NCBI RefSeq assembly: GCF_017813245.1
Contig: NZ_JAGIQL010000018.1
Location: 1 to 62,963, forward strand
Origin: Streptomyces montanisoli
Lineage (GTDB): Bacteria > Actinomycetota > Actinomycetes > Streptomycetales > Streptomycetaceae
Direction: 5' to 3'
Length of the DNA stretch: 62,963 nucleotides
Both the position numbers and the translations under genes were made by a program. This document shows positions 34,289-41,844 of this stretch, piece by piece (the stretch's first letter is position 1; each line of letters starts with the position of its first letter). The notes under the pieces are model-generated. The model did no database searches. It saw only the letters and a program-made list of their open reading frames with translations, and was not told where the DNA came from.

Positions 34289-34879
34289 TCAGATGCTCTT
34301 GCCGCTGCTCTGTTCGCTGCGGACGAACGCCTTGTTGCGCCAGACCCACGAAACCCTGTCCTGGACGTCGGGGCAGCACCTCGGCACGTTCTGGTCCGAG
34401 TAGCCCAGCAGGGTCGCCAGCACGGCACGGTTCTTGATCGTGAACTGCTTGCCCACGGTCTCGCCGGCGTCCGCGCTCAGCAGCGTCGCCACGACGCGCG
34501 GGGCGCCGGCCCGGGTGCGGTTGAGGACGTAGATCGCGCTCGGCGGGGTCCCGGACGCCGAGTCGCACCGGACCGCGGCCACGGTCTCGCGCACGCCGTC
34601 GCCGTCGAGGTCACCGCTCGCCCTTGCCGTGACCACCGTGCCCACGGGGCCGCAGCCCAGCGGGAAGCGGACGGCCGAGGGGTCGGGAGGCGGCAGGTGG
34701 CGCGCCCGTGACGGCGCCGCCCGGCTGATCGGCGGCCCCTGGGCCTGTGAGCCGGATGCGTCACCCGGCTGGACGAGACCCGCGAGAGCGACCACAGCGG
34801 CCATCGCGGTCGCCGTGGCGAGCCAGTGCAGGGGGGTGGGCCTGGTGTGCGCGAGATCCGGGAGCTCGGCGGGGTGCAC
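34289..34879 (-). CDS. membrane-anchored extracytoplasmic protein, function unknown
   Basis: The 196-residue protein has a short cytoplasmic start, one membrane helix (WLATATAMAAVVALAGLV, about residues 15-35), a Pro/Ala/Arg linker, and an outside domain with GDLDGDGVRETVAAVRCD, an EF-hand/FG-GAP-like acidic loop often seen in extracellular repeat proteins. A CCP pair (PRCCPDVQD) is present. The GTG at 34879 is chosen for the CAGGAGA upstream. I do not recognise a family with known function. Confidence 0.72.
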   Translation of the reverse strand: MHPAELPDLAHTRPTPLHWLATATAMAAVVALAGLVQPGDASGSQAQGPPISRAAPSRARHLPPPDPSAVRFPLGCGPVGTVVTARASGDLDGDGVRETVAAVRCDSASGTPPSAIYVLNRTRAGAPRVVATLLSADAGETVGKQFTIKNRAVLATLLGYSDQNVPRCCPDVQDRVSWVWRNKAFVRSEQSSGKSI

Positions 34880-34994
34880 GCCTAGTGTCTCCTGTTGCGG
34901 GGGGTGCTGGAGAAGCCGACTGCGGGCGGGAGACAGCATCGTGCCACACGTCACACGGCGGCGGAACAGCGGGGTCAGGACCCGGGGATGACCG

Positions 34995-35028
34995 GGCGGC
35001 CGGCCGCGGTACGCGGCGGCCGGCCGCC
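34995..35028. terminator. hairpin after trmI
   Basis: GGCGGCCGGCCGC (34995-35007) and GCGGCCGGCCGCC (35016-35028) make a 13-bp stem with an 8-base loop. A second small hairpin, GGCAGCGG-GAG-CCGCTGCC, is at 35035-35053. Both lie just beyond the trmI stop on the minus strand. Confidence 0.7.
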
Positions 35029-35063
35029 TTCAGGGGCAGCGGGAGCCGCTGCCGGGCACAGGG

Positions 35064-35957
35064 TCAGCGTGAGCCGCTGCCCGGCCCTTCGTAGTCCTCG
35101 CCGTACGCGCCCTTCGCGGGGCGGCGGCGGCGCAGCGGCGGCTCCACGCCGTCGGCGAGGCGGCGTGCGGTGACGAGGAAGCCGGTGTGGCCGATCATGC
35201 GGTGGTCGGGCCGCACGGCCAGGCCCTCGACGTGCCAGTTGCGGATCATGGACTCCCAGGCGGCCGGCTCGTTGAACGTGCCGGACTCGCGGATGGTCTC
35301 CACGGTGCGCGCGAGCTGCGTGGTGGTCGCGACGTACGCGATGAGGATGCCGCCGGGCACCAGCGCCTTGGAGACGGCGTCGAGGCACTCCCAGGGGGCG
35401 AGCATGTCGAGGATGACGCGGTCGACGTCGGTGTCGGACAGGTTGTCCTGGAGGTCGCCGACCGTCAGCTGCCACGCGGGGTGCGGGCCGCCGAAGTAGC
35501 GCTCGACGTTGCCGCGCGCGATGTCCGCGAAGTCCTGCCTGCGCTCGTAGGAGTGCAGCATGCCCTCGTCGCCGATGACCCGCAGCAGGAAGCTGCTGAG
35601 GGAGCCCGACCCCACGCCCGCCTCGACGACGCGCGCGCCGGGGAAGATGTCGCCGAAGGCGAGGATCTGGCCCGCGTCCTTCGGGTAGACCACGGCGGCG
35701 CCGCGGGGCATGGACAGGACGTAGTCGGGGAGCAGGGGGCGCAGCGCGAGGTAGGCGACGTTCCCCGTGGTACGGACAACACTGCCCTCGGGAGCACCGA
35801 TCAGCTCGTCGTGCGGGAAGGAACCCTTGTGGGTGTGGAAGTTCTTCCCGGCTTCGAGCGTGAACGTGTAGTGGCGTCCCTTGGGGTCGGTGAGCTGGAC
35901 CTGGTCCCCGACCTTGAAGGGCCCGCGTCGGCGGGCGGCACCGGTCGGTTCGGACAT
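35064..35957 (-). CDS. trmI: tRNA (adenine-58-N1)-methyltransferase TrmI
   Basis: The 297-residue SAM enzyme methylates A58 in the T-loop of tRNAs. The N-terminal domain includes FKVGDQVQLTDPKGRHYTF; the Rossmann core has ARVVEAGVGSGSLSSFLL (SAM site), SYERRQDFADIARGNVE and the motif IV-like DRVILDMLAPWE. The C-terminal tail is basic. In actinobacteria trmI commonly lies next to the proteasome genes and the RecB-like gene, as here. Start ATG 35957. Confidence 0.95.
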   Translation of the reverse strand: MSEPTGAARRRGPFKVGDQVQLTDPKGRHYTFTLEAGKNFHTHKGSFPHDELIGAPEGSVVRTTGNVAYLALRPLLPDYVLSMPRGAAVVYPKDAGQILAFGDIFPGARVVEAGVGSGSLSSFLLRVIGDEGMLHSYERRQDFADIARGNVERYFGGPHPAWQLTVGDLQDNLSDTDVDRVILDMLAPWECLDAVSKALVPGGILIAYVATTTQLARTVETIRESGTFNEPAAWESMIRNWHVEGLAVRPDHRMIGHTGFLVTARRLADGVEPPLRRRRPAKGAYGEDYEGPGSGSR

Positions 35958-36013
35958 GTGCCCAGCCTATCCGGTCCCGGAGGCCGCCCTGCCCGCCGGC
36001 CGGGGGCCGTGGC

Positions 36014-37258
36014 TCACTGGGGGCGGCCCATGGCGGCGACGAAGGCGCGCTCGACGTCTGCCGTGGACAGCACGCCGTAGATCGAGCCGGTCTCCTCGAC
36101 GACGAGGTACTCGGTGGCCGGAGTGGCCTTGAGGCGGTCGAGCAGCACCTCGCCCGCGAGCTCGGCGGGCACGGTCATGCCGTCGGCGAGGTCCTGGGTG
36201 AGGGTGCTGACGGCGACCCAGGGGCGCCTGTGCTGGGGCACGCCGACGATCGACGCCTCGCGGACGATGCCGGTGGGCGCGCCTTGGCCGTCCACGACGA
36301 CGAGGGCGCGCGCGCCCGCCTCGTTGGCCCTGCGCAGCGCCTCGGAAAGCGGGGTGTGGGACTCGACGGGCACGGCGCGCCGGGTCAGCGTGCGGGCCTT
36401 GAGGCGTGGCAGGTGCTCGCGCAGCCGCGCCATGCGCAGGCTGTTGCCGGCACCGGTCCAGATGATGGCGGCCAGGATCGCCGCGATGAGGGCGTCGGTG
36501 ACGGTCTCGACGCCGCTGAGCCCGCCGCCGTTCAGCCCCCCGCGGCCGAGCAGGGGCAGGCCAATCAGCACGACGAGGACGACCACGGCCAGCAGCCTGC
36601 CGACCCAGACGGCTGCGATCGTGCCGCTCATGGGCTTGCCGGTGATCTTCCACACGACGGCGCGCAGCATGCGGCCCCCGTCGAGCGGCAGCCCTGGCAG
36701 GAAGTTGAAGACCGCGACGAGCAGGTTCGAGACCATCAGGCCCGCGAGCAGCACGCCGGGCACGGAGCCCGCGTCGACCGTGTACATCGCCCCGTAGAAG
36801 ATCGCGGACAGCACCAGGGAAAGCAGCGGTCCGACGAAGGCGAGGACGAACTCGCGCCCCGGTGTCTCCGACTCCTTCTCGATCTCGGAGACGCCGCCGA
36901 AGAACTGGAGCTGGATGCGGCGCACCGGGAGGTTGAAGCGGAGGGCGGCGACGGTGTGGGCCAGCTCGTGCACCAGCACGGAGGCGTAGAAGGCGACCGC
37001 GAAGAACAGGGCGACGAGGTAGCGTGCGCCCCCGATGCCCGGCAGCACGCGGTCGAGCTGGCCGCCGAAGATCCAGGTGATGAGCGCGGCGACCAGGAAC
37101 CAGCTGGGGCCGACGTAGACGGGCACGCCGAAGGGGCGGCCCATCAGGATGCCGCCGCCTGGGCCTCGGGGCCGCGTGGGCTTCACGCCGGGGTCGGGGC
37201 GGCCGCCGGCGCCCTGCTCCCCGGTCCTGCCGCGCTCGCCCGGCTCGTCGTCTTTCAC
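36014..37258 (-). CDS. site-2 protease family (M50) metalloprotease with CBS domains
   Basis: The 414-residue integral membrane protease has the zinc motif HELAH in the membrane segment VLVHELAHTVAALRF, and the third zinc ligand in NFLPGLPLDGGR. About six hydrophobic segments are followed by a C-terminal CBS pair (from about residue 290) that could sense adenosine nucleotides. It cleaves substrates within the membrane, such as anti-sigma factors or signal peptides; the target is unknown. The N-terminal 35 residues are charged and disordered. The GTG at 37258 sits about 110 bp from the divergent RecB-family gene. Confidence 0.92.
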   Translation of the reverse strand: MKDDEPGERGRTGEQGAGGRPDPGVKPTRPRGPGGGILMGRPFGVPVYVGPSWFLVAALITWIFGGQLDRVLPGIGGARYLVALFFAVAFYASVLVHELAHTVAALRFNLPVRRIQLQFFGGVSEIEKESETPGREFVLAFVGPLLSLVLSAIFYGAMYTVDAGSVPGVLLAGLMVSNLLVAVFNFLPGLPLDGGRMLRAVVWKITGKPMSGTIAAVWVGRLLAVVVLVVLIGLPLLGRGGLNGGGLSGVETVTDALIAAILAAIIWTGAGNSLRMARLREHLPRLKARTLTRRAVPVESHTPLSEALRRANEAGARALVVVDGQGAPTGIVREASIVGVPQHRRPWVAVSTLTQDLADGMTVPAELAGEVLLDRLKATPATEYLVVEETGSIYGVLSTADVERAFVAAMGRPQ

Positions 37259-37367
37259 GGGTTCCTTCCGTCGTGGGCCGTCCCGCCCGCTTGATCATGC
37301 AGTGCGAGTGGCCCTGTAGTCGATGGTATGCGGATCGCTGTCGGTGGCGGGTCGTAGGGTCAGCGCC

Positions 37368-38210
37368 ATGAGTACGAGCGTGCCCCCGACGTCCCTGTCG
37401 CCCTCGCGGGCGAACGACTTCATGCAGTGCCCCCTGCTCTACCGCTTCCGGGTGATCGACAAACTGCCGGAGAAGCCGAGCGAGGCGGCCACCCGCGGCA
37501 CGCTGGTCCATGCCGTGCTCGAGCGCCTCTTCGACGATCCCGCGACGGAGCGCACGGCGACGCGGGCGAAGGCGATGGTGCCGCACCAGTGGGACAGGCT
37601 GCTCGGGTCGCGCCCGGAGCTGGCCGGGCTGTTCGCGGACGACGAGGGCGGCGAGCGGCTGGCGCGCTGGCTGGGCGAGGCCGAGTCGCTGGTCGAGCGG
37701 TGGTTCGGTCTCGAGGACCCGACGCGCCTGGAGCCGGCGGAGCGTGAGCTGTTCGTGGAGACGGAGCTGGACTCGGGTCTGCGGCTGCGCGGGGTGATCG
37801 ACCGGGTGGACGTGGCGCCGTCGGGCGAGGTGCGCATCGTCGACTACAAGACGGGCAAGGCGCCCCGCCCCGAGTACGCGCAGAGCGCGCACTTCCAGAT
37901 GGCGTTCTACGCGCTCGTGGTGTGGCGGCTCAAGGGCGTGGTGCCGCGCCGCCTCCAGCTGGTCTATCTCGGCAGCGGTGACGTCATCACGTACGACCCG
38001 GTCCTGGCGGACGTCCAGCGGGTCGAGCGGAAGCTGCTCGCGCTGTGGGACGCGATCCGGCGGGCGACGGAGACGGGCACGTTCCCGCCGCGGCCGACGA
38101 AGCTGTGCGGCTGGTGCGACCACCAGGCGTTCTGTCCCGAATTCGGGGGCACTCCCCCGGTGTATCCGCCGGCGGCGCCGCGGGATGCCGGGCAGGACAG
38201 GGCAGAATGA
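37368..38210 (+). CDS. RecB-family nuclease with a probable Fe-S cluster
   Basis: The 280-residue protein is a PD-(D/E)XK nuclease of the RecB/Cas4-like superfamily. The active site is visible as GTLVHAVLER (His), LRGVIDRVDV (Asp) and RIVDYKTGK (Asp, Lys). Four cysteines, one in FMQCPLLYRF near the start and three in LCGWCDHQAFCP near the end, are placed like the AddB/Cas4 4Fe-4S staple. It is likely a single-strand or end-processing nuclease in repair. ATG at 37368 is chosen because homology begins immediately after. A response regulator gene follows 25 bp later. Confidence 0.88.
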   Translation: MSTSVPPTSLSPSRANDFMQCPLLYRFRVIDKLPEKPSEAATRGTLVHAVLERLFDDPATERTATRAKAMVPHQWDRLLGSRPELAGLFADDEGGERLARWLGEAESLVERWFGLEDPTRLEPAERELFVETELDSGLRLRGVIDRVDVAPSGEVRIVDYKTGKAPRPEYAQSAHFQMAFYALVVWRLKGVVPRRLQLVYLGSGDVITYDPVLADVQRVERKLLALWDAIRRATETGTFPPRPTKLCGWCDHQAFCPEFGGTPPVYPPAAPRDAGQDRAE

Positions 38211-38235
38211 ACGTGGTCCATTGAGAGGGGTTCCC

Positions 38236-38916
38236 GTGGCTGTCGGCACCGTCCGAGTCCTGCTGGTCGACGACCAGCCGCTGTTGCGCACCGGTTTCCG
38301 GATGATCCTGGAGGCCGAGCAGGACGTCGCGGTGGTCGGGGAGGCCGGGGACGGCCTCCAGGCGATCGACCAGGTACGCGCGCTGCAGCCCGATGTGGTG
38401 CTGATGGACATCCGCATGCCGCGGATGGACGGCGTGGAGGCCACCCGCCAGATCACCGGCCCTGGGCGTGACGGCCCCGCCAAGGTGCTGGTGCTGACGA
38501 CGTTCGACCTCGACGAGTACGTGGTGGAGGCGCTGCGCGCGGGGGCCAGCGGGTTCCTGCTGAAGGACGCGCCCGCGAACGAACTGGTGCAGGCGATCCG
38601 GGTGGTGGCAGCGGGAGAGGCGATGCTGGCGCCCAGCATCACGCGCCGCCTGCTGGACAAGTACGCCGACCACCTGCCGTCGGGCGAGGAGGCGGTGCCC
38701 GACACGCTGAACACGCTGACCGAGCGCGAGGTCGAGGTGCTGAAGCTGGTGGCGCGCGGCCTGTCGAACGCGGAGATCGCGGCGGACCTGTTCGTCAGCG
38801 AGACGACCGTCAAGACACATGTGGGGCACGTGCTGACGAAGCTGAGCCTGCGCGACCGGGTCCAGGCAGCGGTGTACGCGTACGAGAGCGGTCTTGTGCG
38901 CCCGGGCGCCCAGTAG
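38236..38916 (+). CDS. NarL/LuxR-family response regulator, no partner kinase nearby
   Basis: The 226-residue regulator has an intact receiver domain (VLLVDDQP acidic pair, phospho-Asp in VVLMDIRMPRMDG, Lys in FLLKDAPANEL) and a LuxR-type HTH (LTEREVEVLKLVARGLSNAE and VSETTVKTHVGHVLTKL). No histidine kinase is encoded in this window, so its partner is elsewhere or its input is unusual. The GTG at 38236 has GAGAGGGG 6 bases upstream. It may be cotranscribed with the RecB-family gene. Confidence 0.92.
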   Translation: MAVGTVRVLLVDDQPLLRTGFRMILEAEQDVAVVGEAGDGLQAIDQVRALQPDVVLMDIRMPRMDGVEATRQITGPGRDGPAKVLVLTTFDLDEYVVEALRAGASGFLLKDAPANELVQAIRVVAAGEAMLAPSITRRLLDKYADHLPSGEEAVPDTLNTLTEREVEVLKLVARGLSNAEIAADLFVSETTVKTHVGHVLTKLSLRDRVQAAVYAYESGLVRPGAQ

Positions 38917-38942
38917 GCGCGCCGCGCGCCGGCGGGCACGCG

Positions 38943-38978
38943 GGAGCCCCGGACCGGCGGTGCGCGGTCCGGGGCTCC
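38943..38978. terminator. bidirectional terminator
   Basis: GGAGCCCCGGACC (38943-38955) and GGTCCGGGGCTCC (38966-38978) form a perfect 13-bp stem with a 10-base loop between the convergent response regulator and solute-binding protein genes. Confidence 0.85.
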
Positions 38979-39002
38979 GGTGCGTTCAGGGCCTGCGGTC
39001 CG

Positions 39003-40604
39003 TCACTGGCCGGCCGTGCCCTTGCTGAGCTCCCACAGGTGGTAGGCCTCCGAGGAGTCGACCGCCCACTCGACGCCGGTGATGTCGTCGCGGGCCGCCA
39101 CGTACTCCTTGCCCTGCCACAGCGGCAGGATCGGCACGTCCTTGGCGACGATGTCCTGGATCTCGCCGAACGTGGACGAGGCGGCGCCGCGGTCGGCCTC
39201 GCGCCGTGACTGCGGGATCAGCTGGCCCCTGATCTTCGGGTTGTTGTAGGGCAGCCCCAGGAAGTTGCCCTTGTCGAGGAACGGTGCCACGAAGCTGTCC
39301 GGGTCCGGGAAGTCGGGGAACCAGCCCATGCCGTAGGCCGCGTACTTGCCGCTGATCTCCGCGTCCCTGAAGTCCTTCCACGGCGTGCCCTGGACGGTCA
39401 CGTCGAAGAGCTTGCTGCCGTTGAGCTGGCTCTTGAGGACCTGGAACTCCTTGGCGGTGGCGGAGCCGTAGTGGTCCGTCGTGTAGTGCAGCGTGAGCTT
39501 GACCGGCGTGTGGATGCCGGCCTTCTGCAGCGTCTCGGCCGCCTGCTTGACCGAGGGCTGCGCGCCGTACTGGTTGAAGAACGAGTTGGTGTGGCCCGTG
39601 ATGCCGGACGGGATCAGCGAGTAGAGCGGCTCCGCGGTGGTCCCGTAGGCCTTGGCCACGAGCGCCTGACGGTCGACCACGTACGCCATCGCCTGGCGCA
39701 CGGCCTTGTTCTTGACGACGGGCGCCGTCGTGTCGAAGCCGAGGTAGCGGATCGCGAGGCCGGGCATCTCGGTGAGGTTGATGTCCTTGCGCGGGTTGTC
39801 GGTCATCGACTTGATCTGCTCGGGCGACATCGAACGGAGCATCACGTCGATCTTGCCCTTGTCGAGCGCCGTGCCCATGGCGTCGGCGTCGGGGAAGGCC
39901 CGCATCTCGACCTTGTCGTTGAGGACCTTCAAGTCGCCCTTGTACGTGGGGTTCTTGGTGAAGGTCGCCTTGACGAGGGTGCCGTTCTTGACGTCCGCCT
40001 TGAAGGTGTAGGGCCCCGACCCGTCGATCTTGAAGCCGTCGCGCAGCTTCTTCGCCGAGTACAGCTTCGGGTCGACGATGCCGCCGGCCGGGGTGGCGAG
40101 CTTGTAGGGGAACGTGGCGTCGGGCGTCTTGAGGTGGAACTCGATCGTGGCGCCGTGGGTGTCGATCCGGTCCACGTTGGTGAACAGGGCGAACGCGCTG
40201 TTGGCGTCGTGGATGGCGACGACCCGCTGGATCGAGTACTTGACGTCGTCCGCGGTGACCGGGTCGCCGTTGGAGAACTTCAGCCCTGAGCGCAGCTTGC
40301 AGCTGTACACGTTCTGCCCGTGGAACGCGCACTGGCTGGCCGCCTCGGGCACCGGCTCGCCGCCGCCGCGCGGGATGTGGGTGAGCGTCTGGAGGGTCTG
40401 CCTGAGGATGTTCCAGCTGCCCGTGTCGTACGCGTAGGCCGGGTCGAAGGGCGCCGGGCCGGTCTTCGTCGCGGTGAACTGGTCGGTGGTGCCCACGACT
40501 ATCGCCTGACCACCGTCGGAGCCGCTGCCCGAGCCGCCGCAGCCGGCCATGACGGGCGCCAACAGGCCAAGGGCTGCCGACAGCACCAGAGTCTTGCGGT
40601 TCAT
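39003..40604 (-). CDS. ABC transporter solute-binding lipoprotein, peptide/nickel family 5
   Basis: The 533-residue protein has a lipoprotein signal (lipobox VMAGC, Cys22) and the SBP family 5 fold: FDPAYAYDTGSWNILRQTLQ, VTADDVKYSIQRV, the YLGFDTTAPVVKNKAVRQAM segment and a C-terminal LPLWQGKEYV. It binds oligopeptides or similar ligands outside the cell. No permease or ATPase genes are adjacent, so it must use a transporter encoded elsewhere. ATG at 40604. Confidence 0.93.
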   Translation of the reverse strand: MNRKTLVLSAALGLLAPVMAGCGGSGSGSDGGQAIVVGTTDQFTATKTGPAPFDPAYAYDTGSWNILRQTLQTLTHIPRGGGEPVPEAASQCAFHGQNVYSCKLRSGLKFSNGDPVTADDVKYSIQRVVAIHDANSAFALFTNVDRIDTHGATIEFHLKTPDATFPYKLATPAGGIVDPKLYSAKKLRDGFKIDGSGPYTFKADVKNGTLVKATFTKNPTYKGDLKVLNDKVEMRAFPDADAMGTALDKGKIDVMLRSMSPEQIKSMTDNPRKDINLTEMPGLAIRYLGFDTTAPVVKNKAVRQAMAYVVDRQALVAKAYGTTAEPLYSLIPSGITGHTNSFFNQYGAQPSVKQAAETLQKAGIHTPVKLTLHYTTDHYGSATAKEFQVLKSQLNGSKLFDVTVQGTPWKDFRDAEISGKYAAYGMGWFPDFPDPDSFVAPFLDKGNFLGLPYNNPKIRGQLIPQSRREADRGAASSTFGEIQDIVAKDVPILPLWQGKEYVAARDDITGVEWAVDSSEAYHLWELSKGTAGQ

Positions 40605-40991
40605 CGTGGACTAACTCCTCGTGGGGGAACGCCTGGACGCGTCGGCCCGGATGATGACGCGTGCGGCGCGGGTTGCCTCAGCACGTACTCGCCAGACATT
40701 AGTAGCCGTGCGACGGGCCCAGGAACTGACCTCCACGGGCGGGTTGTCACTCAGTTATCGCCCTTAACGGCCTGTGGACATAGGAGCGTCGGCAATTTCG
40801 TACAGTGCTTCACCAACCGGGACACAAGGGCACGCGCGGGCACCGCGGAAGGGCCGGCGAGCGCCTCTTCCGGGCGCCGTGACGTGACGAACGTCACCCA
40901 ACGTCACCCTTGGTCCGAATGCGGTCGCGGAGTGTGCCCGTCGTGGCCGGAGGCCGTTCACCGCACGGGTTCTCGCGGGTCGCGGGGCCCG
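40605..40991. other. intergenic region with possible regulatory palindromes
   Basis: The 387 bp between the HAD phosphatase stop and the solute-binding protein start (both minus strand) contain no convincing gene. The stretch is less GC-rich than its surroundings around 40695-40810 and probably holds the solute-binding protein promoter. The palindrome at 40884-40897 is listed separately. Confidence 0.5.
40884..40897. promoter_or_regulatory. GTGACG-AA-CGTCAC palindrome
   Basis: A perfect 6+6 inverted repeat, followed 6 bp later by another half-site, ACGTCACCC. It fits the GTG-N6-GNCAC pattern I remember for Streptomyces Crp. It lies 280 bp upstream of the solute-binding protein gene, rather far for an operator, so the assignment is weak. 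Confidence 0.35.
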
Positions 40992-41693
40992 TCAGCGGCC
41001 GGGCGCCGGCAGGGAGCGCAGGAAGGCGAGGTCGACGTCCTCCAGCGAGGCCACGATGTGCCGGCCCTCCGCCGGGGCGATCGGGGCCACGGACGGTACG
41101 GCGACGACGGGGCAGCCCGCCGCCTCGGCGGCCGCCACGCCCGTCGCGGTGTCCTCGACGACGGCGCACCGGCCGGGCTCCGCGCCGAGGCCGCGCGCGG
41201 CGACCAGGTAGGGGTCGGGGTGCGGCTTGGTGCGCGCCACCTCGTCGCCGGCGACCGTGAGCGCGAAGTTCTCCGCCCCCAGGGAGAGCAGGACCTGGTC
41301 GATGATGCGCCGGTGGGAGGCGGAGACCAGCGCGGTGGGTACCCGGTGCGCCCTGAGCTCGGCGAGCAGCCGGGCCGCGCCCGGCATCAGCGGCACGCCC
41401 TGGGCGATGCGGTTCTCGAACGTCTCGTTGAACAGCAGCACGATCTCGTCGAGGGTCACGTCGGCCCCGGTGGCCTCGATCAGGTAGCCGGCGCTGCGGG
41501 CCATCGGGCCGCCGACGACGATGTCGCGCCAGCCCTCGTCGAGGGTGTGCCCGAGGTTCTTGAAGACCTCGACCTCGGTGTCCCACCAGATCCCCTCGCT
41601 GTCCACCAGCGTGCCGTCCATGTCGAGCAGCACGGCCTGCAGGGCGGAGCCTTCGGCCGTTCGGGGCAAGGACACGGGGACCGTACTGGTCAT
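40992..41693 (-). CDS. HAD-family phosphatase (beta-phosphoglucomutase-like)
   Basis: The 233-residue protein has the HAD motifs in order: nucleophile motif LLDMDGTLVDSEG, the ALVSASHRRI motif II, Lys in ARTKPHPDPYL, and the acidic VVEDTATGVAAAEAAG. The helical cap between motifs I and II places it in the beta-phosphoglucomutase/phosphatase subgroup, and the substrate is probably a small phosphate ester. The ATG at 41693 has GGAGGTG at good spacing. It lies just after metH on the same strand, beyond a terminator hairpin. Confidence 0.9.
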   Translation of the reverse strand: MTSTVPVSLPRTAEGSALQAVLLDMDGTLVDSEGIWWDTEVEVFKNLGHTLDEGWRDIVVGGPMARSAGYLIEATGADVTLDEIVLLFNETFENRIAQGVPLMPGAARLLAELRAHRVPTALVSASHRRIIDQVLLSLGAENFALTVAGDEVARTKPHPDPYLVAARGLGAEPGRCAVVEDTATGVAAAEAAGCPVVAVPSVAPIAPAEGRHIVASLEDVDLAFLRSLPAPGR

Positions 41694-41794
41694 CCGGCAC
41701 ACCTCCAAGAGGGACGAGAAGGCCGGCCGCGTGCACCGCCGGGGGTTCCCCGGGAGCGCGGCGGCCGGCCTGCGCTGGACTGATCAGTGTACGT

Positions 41795-41832
41795 CCCGGC
41801 GGCGCACGGTGCTCGGCGCGTGCGCCGCCGGG
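41795..41832. terminator. terminator after metH
   Basis: CCCGGCGGCGCAC (41795-41807) and GTGCGCCGCCGGG (41820-41832) form a perfect 13-bp stem with a 12-base loop, 13 bp past the metH stop on the minus strand. Confidence 0.8.
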
Positions 41833-41844
41833 GTGATCGGCGCG

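Noticed and set aside
35967..38939. A 990-codon minus-strand frame across the RecB-family, response regulator and M50 genes
   Set aside because: It is out of frame with all supported genes and has no recognisable domain; a GC artefact.
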